Part shown: piece by piece, positions 53,797 to 63,342 of the stretch
Layout: each line of letters opens with the position of its first letter
Numbering within the stretch: the stretch's first letter is position 1
From: Lacrimispora xylanisolvens
GTDB taxonomy: Bacteria; Bacillota; Clostridia; Lachnospirales; Lachnospiraceae
Length of the DNA stretch: 64,000 bases
Direction of reading: 5' to 3'
Assembly (NCBI RefSeq): GCF_002934545.1
Contig: NZ_PTJA01000004.1
Span: 310,001-374,000 of the forward strand
Program-made: the position numbers and the translations under genes
Notes under the pieces: generated by a model
Told to the model about the DNA's origin: nothing
Database searches by the model: none
What the model saw: only the letters and a program-made list of their open reading frames with translations

Positions 53797-54450
53797 CTAT
53801 TCTCCAAATACAGCCTTATAATCAGCAACAAATTTATCAATTCCCTGATCAGTCAGCGGATGGCGGATCATCTGTGCCAGTACCCCGTAAGGAACCGTAG
53901 CAATATCCGCCCCTGCCTTTGCACAGTCAATCACATGAATGGGATTTCGGATACTTGCTGCAATAATCTCCGTCTCAATTCCATGCTGGGTGAAAATCTC
54001 CATAATGTCCCGGATTAAATCAATACCCGGCATGGAGATATCATCGAGGCGGCCTAAAAACGGCGATACATAGGTTGCTCCTGCACGGGCAGCCAGCAGA
54101 GCCTGGGCAGCCGAAAATACAAGAGTTACATTTGTTTTGATACCTTCTGCATTTAAAACCTTTACTGCTTTTAATCCCTCTGCTGTCATAGGGATCTTCA
54201 CTACCATGTTAGGGTGAATGGCTGCAATTTCCCTTCCCTCGCTGATCATGTTACTCGCATCCGTTGTGGTTGCTTTTACTTCACCGCTTATGGGGCCATC
54301 TACAATAGAAGCAATCTCTTTAATTACTTCTGAAAAATCTCTTCCTTCTTTGGCAATCAGGGATGGGTTGGTGGTTACTCCGCAGATAATTCCCATATCA
54401 TTTGCCTTTTTTACATCTTCCGTATTTGCCGTATCAACAAAAAATCTCAT
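53797..54450 (-). CDS. Transaldolase-like / fructose-6-phosphate aldolase (TalC family)
   Basis: A 217-residue TIM barrel with Schiff-base Lys85 (MVVKIPMT) and [11 protein letters not shown], as in FSA and short transaldolases. The two activities differ in few residues and cannot be told apart here with certainty. As the operon also encodes both transketolase halves and a sugar-phosphate isomerase, a transaldolase role in pentose phosphate interconversion is likely. It is the last gene of the operon. Confidence 0.93.
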   Translation of the reverse strand: MRFFVDTANTEDVKKANDMGIICGVTTNPSLIAKEGRDFSEVIKEIASIVDGPISGEVKATTTDASNMISEGREIAAIHPNMVVKIPMTAEGLKAVKVLNAEGIKTNVTLVFSAAQALLAARAGATYVSPFLGRLDDISMPGIDLIRDIMEIFTQHGIETEIIAASIRNPIHVIDCAKAGADIATVPYGVLAQMIRHPLTDQGIDKFVADYKAVFGE

Positions 54451-54482
54451 GACAGTTCTCCTTTTCCCTCCGGTCTTCTCAT

Positions 54483-54863
54483 CTATTCGTCAATTTTGCA
54501 AAATTCAATCTTTTCTCCATTTGGGCCTTTAAAAAGGAAGAAACGGTTGGTTCGTGGAGCAAACATCTCATTGGATTCAATTCCATTTGTAATTATCTGG
54601 TGGCCCTGTGCCAGAATTTCCTCATATGCTTCGTCCAGATGTTCACAGGTCAGGGCGATGTGATCGATACAGCCAGCTGGTTTTTCCTCCTGACGTCTGG
54701 GATAATACTCAATCACACAGGTCTGACACTGAAGCATTCCTCTGACGCCATGGTCAACCAGTCGGTTAAAGCCCAGATTCTCATAAAAGGAAACGGTTAA
54801 TTCCGGATCATCTGTGGGAATTGCCACATGGGCAATTCCTGACGGTGTATTCTTTATCATCAC
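54483..54863 (-). CDS. VOC-family (glyoxalase-like) protein
   Basis: A 126-residue protein with two betaalphabetabetabeta modules. Candidate metal residues are the His in GIAHVAIPT (near 12), the Glu in VIEYYP (near 52), the His in IDHIALT (near 69) and the Glu in EKIEF (near 121). The fold hosts lyases, isomerases and epimerases. In this sugar operon an isomerase/epimerase role is possible, but no reaction can be assigned. It lies 8 bases after the RpiB-type gene. Confidence 0.85.
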   Translation of the reverse strand: MMIKNTPSGIAHVAIPTDDPELTVSFYENLGFNRLVDHGVRGMLQCQTCVIEYYPRRQEEKPAGCIDHIALTCEHLDEAYEEILAQGHQIITNGIESNEMFAPRTNRFFLFKGPNGEKIEFCKIDE

Positions 54864-54870
54864 TCAGCTC

Positions 54871-55509
54871 CTAAGCAAGCAGACTTTTTACATACTCAAG
54901 TATTGATGCATCTTTGCAGTTTTCAAAAAACAGTTCTTTGAACTTCTCACCGCCCAGTGCACCCTTTACCAGATCCTGGTCCAGTCCTTTTAAGCAGGTA
55001 ATCAGATCCTTTAAATTGTTCTCTCTCACTCCGTCCAAAATCTTTTTATTGCGCTGTTCCGGAACTGCCCGCTCTCTTGGATATCCCTGTCCGCTCTCTT
55101 CAGAGAACAGTTTTTCAAAGGCGTATTCCAGATTCAGCTCTGCTCCCCAGCCAAAGCCCTTTGCAAATGGCATGGCAATGGCATTTCCATCATTGATCTG
55201 GGCAAACATGTAGCCGTCACTTGGATCCGTTACCAGACCGCAGATCACTCCCGGGAAACTGTTTAATGCCAGCATGGCTCCCTGTCCGGTTCCGCAGCCG
55301 GTCACTACGTAATCCGCTGCTTTAGAATTTAACAGGATTGCTGCCAGGATTCCATTCTGCACATAGGTAAGGGAGCAGCCATCTTCAGGAGAATACATAC
55401 CGTAGTTATCCACTTCATAGCCCTTTGTATCAGCCACTTTCTTTAAACTGGCGTAAATGATTCCGTTTTTAGCAGCCTGACTGTTTTCATTAATCAATGC
55501 TATTTTCAT
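54871..55509 (-). CDS. RpiB/LacA/LacB-family sugar-phosphate isomerase
   Basis: A 212-residue protein with the family core DYVVTGCGTGQGAMLALNSFPGVICGL (about 65-92), whose Cys is the likely catalytic base. It is longer than RpiB (about 150) by a C-terminal helical part of about 60 residues. It overlaps the transketolase gene by ATGA. It probably interconverts an aldose and ketose phosphate such as ribose-5-P/ribulose-5-P or a less common sugar. Confidence 0.9.
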   Translation of the reverse strand: MKIALINENSQAAKNGIIYASLKKVADTKGYEVDNYGMYSPEDGCSLTYVQNGILAAILLNSKAADYVVTGCGTGQGAMLALNSFPGVICGLVTDPSDGYMFAQINDGNAIAMPFAKGFGWGAELNLEYAFEKLFSEESGQGYPRERAVPEQRNKKILDGVRENNLKDLITCLKGLDQDLVKGALGGEKFKELFFENCKDASILEYVKSLLA

Positions 55510-56441
55510 CTGTTTAACACTCCTTTTATCTGATTATATACCTGTTTTTCACTGAGTCCGTATTCTTCTAAGAGATCTTCCGGTTTTCCTGACTGTCCGA
55601 AACGGTCCTCCACTCCGATCTTTTTAAAGGACACATTGCACTTATTGTTTAACAGAACTTCTCCTACTGCATCTCCCAGTCCGCCAATGGTGCTGTGCTC
55701 TTCTACTGTTATGACATGATTGCAGCCGGAAGCATATTTTAAAATGCAGTCCTGATCAATTGGTTTAATGGTATGCATGTTAACCACCGTAATACTGATT
55801 CCTTCTGACTCCAGGCGTTTTGCACATTCCAGGGCAGTCGCTACCATAATTCCGCAGGCAAATACAACTGCTTCCGTTCCTTCTTTCAGCACATTTGCCT
55901 TCCCGATTTCAAAAGGCATATCCTCTTCAAATACCGGACTTGGAAGTCTTGCCAGCCTTAAATATGCCGGGCCTTTCATATCAGCAACGGCCTTTACGGC
56001 ACGGTGAGTCTCATTGGCGTCACAGGGAACCACTACGGTCATACCTGGAATTACACGCATCAGAGCCATATCTTCAATTGCCTGATGGCTTCCGCCATCC
56101 TCTCCCAGAGTGATTCCGGAATGAGTCATACCAAGCTTTACGTTAAAATTAGGGTAAGCAACTCCGTTACGCACCTGCTCATAGGCACGTCCTGCCCCAA
56201 ATACGGCAAAGGTACTGCAAAAAGGAATGTATCCCATGGTAGACAGTCCTGCACTCATATCCACCATATTGGCTTCTGCAATTCCTGCATTGAAAAAACG
56301 CTCCGGGAATTTTGATCCAAAGGTTGCTGTCATGGTTGCATGAGCCAGATCCGCATCCAGTACAACCACCTTTTCATTTTCTTCTCCAAGACTGGCAAGG
56401 GCTTCGCCGTATGCCACTCTGATTGCTTTTAATTCACTCAT
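55506..56441 (-). CDS. Transketolase C-terminal subunit
   Basis: A 311-residue protein equal to the pyrimidine-binding and C-terminal domains of transketolase. It contains GIAEANMVDMSAGLSTMG (Glu that activates TPP), THSGITLGEDGGSHQAIEDMAL and the C-terminal VEEHSTIGGLGDAV. It works with the N-terminal subunit encoded 2 bases upstream. Confidence 0.95.
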   Translation of the reverse strand: MSELKAIRVAYGEALASLGEENEKVVVLDADLAHATMTATFGSKFPERFFNAGIAEANMVDMSAGLSTMGYIPFCSTFAVFGAGRAYEQVRNGVAYPNFNVKLGMTHSGITLGEDGGSHQAIEDMALMRVIPGMTVVVPCDANETHRAVKAVADMKGPAYLRLARLPSPVFEEDMPFEIGKANVLKEGTEAVVFACGIMVATALECAKRLESEGISITVVNMHTIKPIDQDCILKYASGCNHVITVEEHSTIGGLGDAVGEVLLNNKCNVSFKKIGVEDRFGQSGKPEDLLEEYGLSEKQVYNQIKGVLNR

Positions 56442-56443
56442 GT

Positions 56444-57259
56444 CTATGCCTCCAGTTCCTTTAATGCCTGCTGTCTTTCTTCTTCATTTGGTGCTTTCCC
56501 ATGCCAGCCAACCTGATTTTCCATAAAGGAAATGCCTTTTCCTTTTACCGTGTGAGCCAGAATGCATTTTGGTTTTCCTTCCATGGTACTGATGGAGTAT
56601 GCTGCCAGTACTTCTTCTAAATTATTTCCATCTGGAAGCTCCAGTACCTGAAAACCAAATGCTTTGAATTTAGAAGATAAATCTCCCAAAGACATGACCT
56701 GATCATTGGTTCCGTCAATCTGCAGACCGTTGTTGTCAATGATAATGGTCAGATTGTCAAGATGATAGTTGGCAGCTGCCATACATGCCTCCCAAACCTG
56801 GCCTTCCTGTAACTCTCCGTCCCCTAACAGAGCATAGACCTTAATATCCTTTTTCTGCGCCTTTGCGCCCAGAGCCATGCCCACTGCTATGGAAATCCCC
56901 TGTCCCAGGGAACCTGTGGAGGCGTCGATACCAGGCACTTTTTTGGCATCCGGATGACCCTGAAGAATGCTGTGAAGCTGACGGAAGTTCTTAAACTCTG
57001 CCTTATCAAAAAATCCCATCTCACCAAGCACTGCATAATAGCAGGGTGCTGCATGGCCCTTGCTTAACACAAACCGGTCACGGTCTTCCATATCCGGGTT
57101 CTCAGGATCTACTTTCATCTGAGTATAAAAGAGCCCTGCCATCAGCTCTACTGCCGATAAAGAGCCTCCCGGATGACCGCTGGCTGCATCGGCAGTCATA
57201 TTAATAATATCCTTACGGATTTCCCTGCATATCTTCTTTAATTCATCTATGTCCATCAT
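56444..57259 (-). CDS. Transketolase N-terminal subunit
   Basis: A 271-residue protein equal to the TPP-pyrophosphate domain: SGHPGGSLSAVELM, KGHAAPCYYAVL and the TPP motif from GDGELQEGQVWEA to IIDNNGLQIDG (about 144-178). Split transketolases are common in clostridia. It transfers two-carbon units between sugar phosphates. It follows the ABC permease gene in the same operon, which points to use of an imported pentose or similar sugar. Confidence 0.95.
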   Translation of the reverse strand: MMDIDELKKICREIRKDIINMTADAASGHPGGSLSAVELMAGLFYTQMKVDPENPDMEDRDRFVLSKGHAAPCYYAVLGEMGFFDKAEFKNFRQLHSILQGHPDAKKVPGIDASTGSLGQGISIAVGMALGAKAQKKDIKVYALLGDGELQEGQVWEACMAAANYHLDNLTIIIDNNGLQIDGTNDQVMSLGDLSSKFKAFGFQVLELPDGNNLEEVLAAYSISTMEGKPKCILAHTVKGKGISFMENQVGWHGKAPNEEERQQALKELEA

Positions 57260-57292
57260 GTCCTTATGCCTCCGTCTCTTCTATGTAAATAT

Positions 57293-58300
57293 TTATTTTC
57301 TCATAGAACCTTTCTTCTTTAAATAATCCACGTATACTGCACCCAGAATTACAAATCCTTTTACCACAAACTGCCAGTAGCTGCTGATTTTAAGAAGGTT
57401 CATTCCATTATTTAAAACACCAATGATGAGAACACCAACTACCGTACCCCCTAAGGTACCAATTCCTCCGTTAAAACTGGTTCCGCCAAGTACAGAAGCT
57501 GCAATGGCATCACGCTCAAATCCTTCTCCCACTGAGGGCTGACCGGAGTAAAGTCTTGCTGCCAGAACCACTCCGGCAAGTGCAGCCATAACCGCACTCA
57601 TGACATAGACTCTTACCTGAATCCATCTGGTATCTACACCTGCATATTTGGCCGCCTCTTTGTTACCGCCTGTCGCATAGACATGACGCCCAAAGGAGGT
57701 GCGGTTCATAATAAAATACAGAATTACAAAAGCTACGCCTACAAAGATAACAGGGATTGGCACTCCCAGAAAGCTTCCAACTCCCATGTTGTTAAATGTT
57801 TCGTTATTGGACTGTGCAGGCTGTCCGCCAGTTAAAATATAGCTGACACCACGGACGATAATCTGCATGGACAGTGTGACAATAAAGGGAGGGAGTGTGG
57901 TATGGGATATTACAAAGCCGTTCATAAAGCCGATAACTGCTCCAAATAACAGAGGAATTAAAAATACTGCGATCAGTGGAAGTCCTCCATTTCCGCATCG
58001 TACGGCGATTACTCCGGCTGCTGCCACAACAGAACCCACTGACAAATCTATGCCTCCGCAGATTAAGACACAGGTAATTCCAAAAGCAATAAAGCAGTTC
58101 ACACACACCTGGCGTAAAACACTGAATAAATTATTTTTCACAAGAAAGGTATCGGTTGTGAATGATAATAAGACGCATAAGAAAACCAGGGCGATCATGG
58201 CTGCCATATTTCGTTTCAGCCAGATCAGAAAGGGATTGGTATTCCAGAGACCCGGTGCTTTTAACTGGTCTGTCTCCGGTTGATTCTTCTTGCTTAGCAT
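57293..58300 (-). CDS. Ribose-type ABC transporter permease (RbsC family)
   Basis: A 335-residue permease with about 8-10 hydrophobic segments and the family signatures ICGGIDLSVGSVVAAAG (about 80-96) and ALAGVVLAAR...GEGFERDAIAASVLGGTSFNGG. It overlaps the ATPase gene by 7 bases. Confidence 0.94.
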   Translation of the reverse strand: MLSKKNQPETDQLKAPGLWNTNPFLIWLKRNMAAMIALVFLCVLLSFTTDTFLVKNNLFSVLRQVCVNCFIAFGITCVLICGGIDLSVGSVVAAAGVIAVRCGNGGLPLIAVFLIPLLFGAVIGFMNGFVISHTTLPPFIVTLSMQIIVRGVSYILTGGQPAQSNNETFNNMGVGSFLGVPIPVIFVGVAFVILYFIMNRTSFGRHVYATGGNKEAAKYAGVDTRWIQVRVYVMSAVMAALAGVVLAARLYSGQPSVGEGFERDAIAASVLGGTSFNGGIGTLGGTVVGVLIIGVLNNGMNLLKISSYWQFVVKGFVILGAVYVDYLKKKGSMRK

Positions 58301-59802
58301 GTTGTATGTTCTCCTCCCACTGCATATGACATGATCATTTCCTGCGAGCTTTCCGTTACTGTCTGATCGATGATTCCCGCCAGGCAGCCTTCCCTCATAA
58401 CGGCGATCCGGCTGGAATTGTTAATAATTTCAGGAAGCTCCGAAGAAATCATAATGATGGAAACCCCTTCCTGAGCCAGGGTATGCATCAGTTTATAAAT
58501 CTCAGCCTTTGCCCCCACATCAATTCCCCTTGTAGGCTCGTCCAGGATCAGGACCTTGGGCTTTGCAGCCAGCCACTTTGATATGACGATTTTTTGCTGG
58601 TTTCCGCCGGATAATTCTCCCGCAGTCTGTTCAGTTGAAGCCATCTTAATAGAAAGCTTCTGCTTAAATTCATCAACAATACTCTTCTCTTTTTTCTTAT
58701 TTACCTGTAACCGCTGTATATATTCAGAAAGTACCTGAAAAGTCAGGTTGGTTGCAATGCTGTGCCCCAGAAAAAGCCCCTGCTCCTTGCGCTCTTCCGG
58801 TACAAGGGCAATGCCTGCTGAAATGGCATCCTTCGGTTTTTTGATTGTAAGCTGTTTTCCCTCCAGCCAGACTTCGCCTGACTGTATGCTGTCAATTCCG
58901 AATATTGCCAGTGCCAGCTCTGTACGCCCAGCTCCCACCAGTCCGGAAAATCCAAGTATTTCCCCTTTTTTCAATGTAAAGCTGATATCAGTAACTTTAT
59001 CGGTTGTCAAATGTTTTACTTCCAGGATTACATCGCCCCCAATGACGCGCTCATTCCCGTACATATTGTTAAACTCACGTCCCACCATCATGCTGATCAG
59101 TTCGTTTTCCGTTGTTTCACTGGTCTGCCTGGTTCCGATGAATTTACCATCCCGAAGCACAGTAACGGAATCACATACCTTAAAGGTCTCTTCCATACGG
59201 TGGGAAATGTAAATCATGGCAACTCCGGCCTTTTTTAAACGGGCAATCTGGGAAAACAGATTGTCAGTCTCACTTTTTGATAAAGAAGCAGTTGGTTCAT
59301 CAAGAATTAAAATTTTCGCCCCTTCGCTGACAGCTCTTGCAATCTCAATCATCTGCTGCTGGGCTACGGACAAGCCACGAATGAGCATTCCGGAATCCAG
59401 TTTCAGTCCCAGGGCATCAAGAGCCTTTTGGGCCTCCTTTTTCATTCTCCGGTAATCCACCATTTTTAAATGATTCTTCGGTTCTCTTCCAAGAAAAATA
59501 TTCTCAGCAATGGTCATCTCCGGAATATTGGTGATTTCCTGATGGATAAAGCTGACGCCGAAGGCTCTGGCATCTTCTACATGCTTGATGGAAGCCTCTT
59601 TTCCGTTCATGAAAATCGTACCGGAATCTGAACTGATTATGCCGCCTAAAATTTTCATCAGCGTTGACTTTCCTGCACCATTCTCCCCCATAAGAGCCCG
59701 GACTTCTCCGGGCTTTATGGAAATACTGACTCCGTCAAGCACAACATTGCGGCCAAATGCTTTTGTAATATCTTTCATCTCAAAAACATATGCGTCTGAC
59801 AT
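58294..59802 (-). CDS. Ribose-type ABC transporter ATPase (RbsA/MglA family)
   Basis: A 502-residue protein with two tandem ATPase halves. The first has Walker A GENGAGKSTLMK, signature LSVAQQQMIEIARAV and Walker B ILILDEPTAS. The second has a changed P-loop region (GLVGAGRTELALAIFG), signature LSGGNQQKIVISKWL and VLILDEPTRGIDVGAK, as is usual for this family. It powers the RbsC-type permease. Confidence 0.95.
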   Translation of the reverse strand: MSDAYVFEMKDITKAFGRNVVLDGVSISIKPGEVRALMGENGAGKSTLMKILGGIISSDSGTIFMNGKEASIKHVEDARAFGVSFIHQEITNIPEMTIAENIFLGREPKNHLKMVDYRRMKKEAQKALDALGLKLDSGMLIRGLSVAQQQMIEIARAVSEGAKILILDEPTASLSKSETDNLFSQIARLKKAGVAMIYISHRMEETFKVCDSVTVLRDGKFIGTRQTSETTENELISMMVGREFNNMYGNERVIGGDVILEVKHLTTDKVTDISFTLKKGEILGFSGLVGAGRTELALAIFGIDSIQSGEVWLEGKQLTIKKPKDAISAGIALVPEERKEQGLFLGHSIATNLTFQVLSEYIQRLQVNKKKEKSIVDEFKQKLSIKMASTEQTAGELSGGNQQKIVISKWLAAKPKVLILDEPTRGIDVGAKAEIYKLMHTLAQEGVSIIMISSELPEIINNSSRIAVMREGCLAGIIDQTVTESSQEMIMSYAVGGEHTTC

Positions 59803-59854
59803 GTTTTTCTACTCCTGTTCTGCATTCATCGCTTCGGGTCAAAGTGTTAACGGA

Positions 59855-60862
59855 TTACTTACCAACGTTTTCTTCCGTAATAATAGACATGGGTACCACT
59901 ACCTTCTCTTCGATTGTCTTACCAGACAGAAGTCTGTATGCACTTTCCATACAGGTGGCTCCGATTCCAGCCGGATCCTGGGCAGCAGATGCTACCATCT
60001 CACCAGAGCGGATAAATCCTTTTCCTTCATCTGATCCATCTACAGATACAACCTTGGTCTTATCCAGACGTCCAGCTTCTTTTAATGCTGCAATTGCTCC
60101 TCTGGCAGTGGGATCATTGATTGTAAATACGCCGTCAATGACTGGATTGGCATTGATAAAATCAACCATAATCGGCTGGGAATAATCAGACTTTGGTTTC
60201 TCAACGTCTTTTGTCTGAATGATTTCAATTCCAGGATAATTTTTCATTTCCTGTTCAAAGCCCAACTGGCGGTTATAACAAACTTCTGTTGTACTGTATG
60301 TAATTTCAACTACTTTGCCTTTTCCATCTAATGCTTTAGCCAGTGCCTGTGCACAAAGCTTTCCTGCTTCCAGATTATCGGAAACAACGGTACACTGAAC
60401 CAGTTCCGGATTTTTTACCGCGGTATTAAATGCAATTACCGGAATTCCGGCTTCCTTACATGCTTCCAGTGTTGCCCTTACGCCTTCGGAGTTAATTGCT
60501 GAGATACAGATTACGTCACACCCCTGATTGATCATATCCATAACGTCATTCATCTGCTTGTTCTGATCTCCGCCTGCATCCTGTATGATGAGCTCATCTT
60601 CCGGATTCTGAAGGGATTTCTGCATTGCCTCTTTAATCTGAATAAAGAATACATTGGTTAAATCCGGTGCGGAAACTCCGATTTTAACTGGTTTCTGCTT
60701 TTGTTCTGTTCCTTTTGCTTCCGTCCCTTTTGCTTCTGATGTGACAGCTGCAGTTGTCTGCGCCTCACTCTGAGTCTGAGCTGTATTGTCTGCAGTCGAA
60801 CTGCAGGCAGTCAAAGAGATTGCCATCATAGCTGATAATACAATTCCAATTACTTTTTTCAT
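59855..60862 (-). CDS. Ribose-type substrate-binding lipoprotein (RbsB family)
   Basis: A 335-residue exported lipoprotein with lipobox ISLTACSS (Cys near 20), a Thr/Glu/Ala-rich linker and a type I sugar-binding fold (KIGVSAPDLTNVFF..., SINSEGVRATLEACKEAGIPVIAFNT). I start it at 60862, with GAGGTGG upstream, since the longer in-frame form would mask the signal peptide. It is the first gene of the eight-gene operon; the ligand is a sugar or polyol not defined by sequence alone. Confidence 0.93.
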   Translation of the reverse strand: MKKVIGIVLSAMMAISLTACSSTADNTAQTQSEAQTTAAVTSEAKGTEAKGTEQKQKPVKIGVSAPDLTNVFFIQIKEAMQKSLQNPEDELIIQDAGGDQNKQMNDVMDMINQGCDVICISAINSEGVRATLEACKEAGIPVIAFNTAVKNPELVQCTVVSDNLEAGKLCAQALAKALDGKGKVVEITYSTTEVCYNRQLGFEQEMKNYPGIEIIQTKDVEKPKSDYSQPIMVDFINANPVIDGVFTINDPTARGAIAALKEAGRLDKTKVVSVDGSDEGKGFIRSGEMVASAAQDPAGIGATCMESAYRLLSGKTIEEKVVVPMSIITEENVGK

Positions 60863-60971
60863 AATAATCCACCTCTCAACACGTTTAGTTGTCAAATTCC
60901 ATACATTTTTTGTTACATTTGTTGATAACATTGTATGATATCATTCTTTTAAGCTTCCCGGGCTCGCTTTT

Positions 60972-60997
60972 ATTGTATGCTGTCATACAATATTGTA
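60972..60997 (-). promoter_or_regulatory. Operator-like overlapping palindromes in the rbs-type leader
   Basis: ATTGTATGCTGTCATACAAT (60972-60991) has two 8-bp arms around 4 bases, and TACAATATTGTA (60986-60997) is a second palindrome sharing a half-site. A further TTGTATG lies at 60931-60937. They sit at and just after the predicted transcription start, a repressor position. No LacI or GntR gene is in the window. Confidence 0.65.
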
Positions 60998-61002
60998 GAT
61001 TC

Positions 61003-61031
61003 ATAATACATCTTTACTCGAAATTTGTCAA
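61003..61031 (-). promoter_or_regulatory. Promoter of the ribose-type ABC/transketolase operon
   Basis: TTGACA (61026-61031) and TATTAT (61003-61008) are 17 bases apart on the minus strand, a strong sigma-A match, about 140 bases before the first start codon. Confidence 0.8.
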
Positions 61032-61102
61032 CATTATTTTTAAAATTATGCAAAACAGACAAAAGGCAGTCATACACCATCATGCAATTTTGTCTTACAA
61101 TC

Positions 61103-61141
61103 AAAAAAAAGCCAGGCAGTCAGATTAACTGACTACCCGGC
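61103..61141 (-). terminator. Terminator of secDF
   Basis: On the minus strand GCCGGGTAGTCAG and CTGACTGCCTGGC pair at all 13 positions (two G-U) around TTAAT, followed by T8. It lies 18 bases after the secDF stop. Confidence 0.92.
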
Positions 61142-61158
61142 CTTCGCCTGATATCTTA

Positions 61159-63321
61159 TTATTTACCTTTCTTTTTCTCCCACATTGCCCACAGGGTACC
61201 TGCCACACAAATTGATGAATAGCATCCAGTCAGGATACCAAAGAACATAGGAAGTGAGAATTCCATGATGGACTCAATATGGAAATACACAGAAGCCACC
61301 ATAAGAATTAATACACAAATTCCAGTTGTTGCGGAAGTATTAATGGATCTTCCCAGTGTCTGGGTTGTACTTACGTTAACCAGAGTATCCACCGGCATTT
61401 TGGAATCGTGTTTTCTGTTTTCACGAATTCTGTCGTAAATTACGATAGTATCGTTAATGGAGTAACCGATGATCGTCAGCACTACCGCGACGAAAGCATC
61501 ATTTAACGGAATCTGGAACAATACAAATGCAAAGAATACCACAAGAACATCATGAACCAGGGCAATCATTGCTGTAATTCCGGCAGAAAGACCGGATATA
61601 ACGGAAAAACGGATCCACACATATACAACAATAAAGACCAGTGACAGGATAATGGCGGCAGCGGCGTTCCTAAGCGCTTTTGCACCAATATATGGTTCTA
61701 CGACAAATGTCTCAGACAGCTTTGCATCATTTTTGCCAATGGTACTGTTAATTGTATCAGTAATGGACTTCTGCTCCTCCGGTGACATACCTGCATTTCC
61801 GGCAAGTGTAACAGACAGCCTCTTTAATCCGGTCATATTGTCTTCTTTAATCTGAACGGTTACGGGACGCTTTGTTTCTTTTTCAATGGCTTCCTGTATT
61901 TTACCGGTATCTGCCTGTTCAGAAACGGAATAAGACAGAACTGCACCGCCTGTAAACTGGGTATCCAGTTTCACTCCATAGAAGAAGCAGCCCGCAATAC
62001 CGGACAGGATAACAAATCCTGAGATAATTGCAAATATATATTTTTTCTGATAGAACGGTATGGTATTTTTATCTTTTCTGATTCGGAACCGTTTTTCATT
62101 TCTCCAGAAATCAGACTGAATCATTGACAGTATCATATGTTTGGATACGGATACACCAATCAGAAGATTTACCACCATACCAACCAGCAGGGTATAACCA
62201 AAACTCAGCATGGTTCCTGATCCAAAGATCATTAAGATCACTGCTACAATAGCAGTTGTCACATTACCATCCAGTACCGATGAAAATGCATTCTTATAAC
62301 CGGAAACAACAGCTCCCTTTACCGATGATCCCTTCTTTAATTCATCTGAAATACGCTCTGAAATAATAATGTTGGTATCCACTGCCATACCAAGTGTCAG
62401 GATAATACCTGCGATTCCCGGAAGGGTCAGTGTATACTGGGGAATGGAAACTGCCAGCATCTGAATCACCATCTGTAAAAGCAGTGTAACACATGCAACA
62501 ATACCTGGCATTTTATAGAACACGATCATAAAGAGACAGATCACGATGAATGCAGCCAGTCCGGCATAAACCATAATTGACAGAGCATTGTTTCCCAGGG
62601 ATGGGCTAATGGTAGAAAAGTTGGTTGTTTTTAAGGAGAAAGGAAGAGCACCGGCATTAATTTTCTCAGCCAGAGCCTTGGCTTCCTCGTAGTTCTGCAT
62701 ACCAGTGATTACCGCCTGTCCACCTGATATCTGATTCTGCACCGTAGGATTGGAAATCAGATTGTTATCCATATAAATTCCGATTCTTTTACCAATCAGT
62801 TTTCCGGTGGCATCTTCAAACAGCTTTGATCCATTGCTGTTAAAACTGAGAGCTACTACGTATGTCTTGATTCCATTGGATGTATTCGTCTGAGGAGTGG
62901 CCTTTTCAACATCTTTACCCTGAATTAAAACAGTTCCATCCGGGTCCTTAAAGGTCAGTTCTGCCATCTCACCTAACTCAGATATTGCATCTTCCGGGTT
63001 AAAATCTGTTTCCCCTGATTTCCATGGGAACTGTACAATAATATAACCAGCCTCTTTATCCACAGTTACTTCACGGTCAGCAATGTTCTGGCTGTCCATA
63101 CGGCTTTCAATGACTTCCCTTGCCGATTCCAGTTCCTGAGTTGTAGGCTTACGGTCTAAGTTCTGGGGTTCGAATATAGCTTCTACGCCTCCCCGTATAT
63201 CGATACCAAACCGCATATCAAAGATTCCTTTAATACTATCTCCTGCTCCAAATATAGCAATGCAAACGATGGCTGCAATTCCTAAAAATATTGCAGCAAG
63301 CATTTTCTTTCCTGGCTTCAT
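61159..63321 (-). CDS. secDF: Protein translocase accessory subunit SecDF (fused)
   Basis: A 720-residue membrane protein joining SecD (about 1-410) and SecF (about 425-715), with 12 membrane segments in all. SecD parts include FGIDIRGGVEAIFEP (D1) and GMAVDTNIIISERISDELKKG (D4). SecF parts include LDTQFTGGAVLSYS, the GYSINDTIVIYDRIRENR motif and a late SINTSATTG. It uses the proton or sodium gradient to help pull exported proteins across the membrane. GAGGAAAA precedes the ATG. Confidence 0.97.
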   Translation of the reverse strand: MKPGKKMLAAIFLGIAAIVCIAIFGAGDSIKGIFDMRFGIDIRGGVEAIFEPQNLDRKPTTQELESAREVIESRMDSQNIADREVTVDKEAGYIIVQFPWKSGETDFNPEDAISELGEMAELTFKDPDGTVLIQGKDVEKATPQTNTSNGIKTYVVALSFNSNGSKLFEDATGKLIGKRIGIYMDNNLISNPTVQNQISGGQAVITGMQNYEEAKALAEKINAGALPFSLKTTNFSTISPSLGNNALSIMVYAGLAAFIVICLFMIVFYKMPGIVACVTLLLQMVIQMLAVSIPQYTLTLPGIAGIILTLGMAVDTNIIISERISDELKKGSSVKGAVVSGYKNAFSSVLDGNVTTAIVAVILMIFGSGTMLSFGYTLLVGMVVNLLIGVSVSKHMILSMIQSDFWRNEKRFRIRKDKNTIPFYQKKYIFAIISGFVILSGIAGCFFYGVKLDTQFTGGAVLSYSVSEQADTGKIQEAIEKETKRPVTVQIKEDNMTGLKRLSVTLAGNAGMSPEEQKSITDTINSTIGKNDAKLSETFVVEPYIGAKALRNAAAAIILSLVFIVVYVWIRFSVISGLSAGITAMIALVHDVLVVFFAFVLFQIPLNDAFVAVVLTIIGYSINDTIVIYDRIRENRKHDSKMPVDTLVNVSTTQTLGRSINTSATTGICVLILMVASVYFHIESIMEFSLPMFFGILTGCYSSICVAGTLWAMWEKKKGK

Positions 63322-63342
63322 AAGTTTTCCTCATTTTCTATA

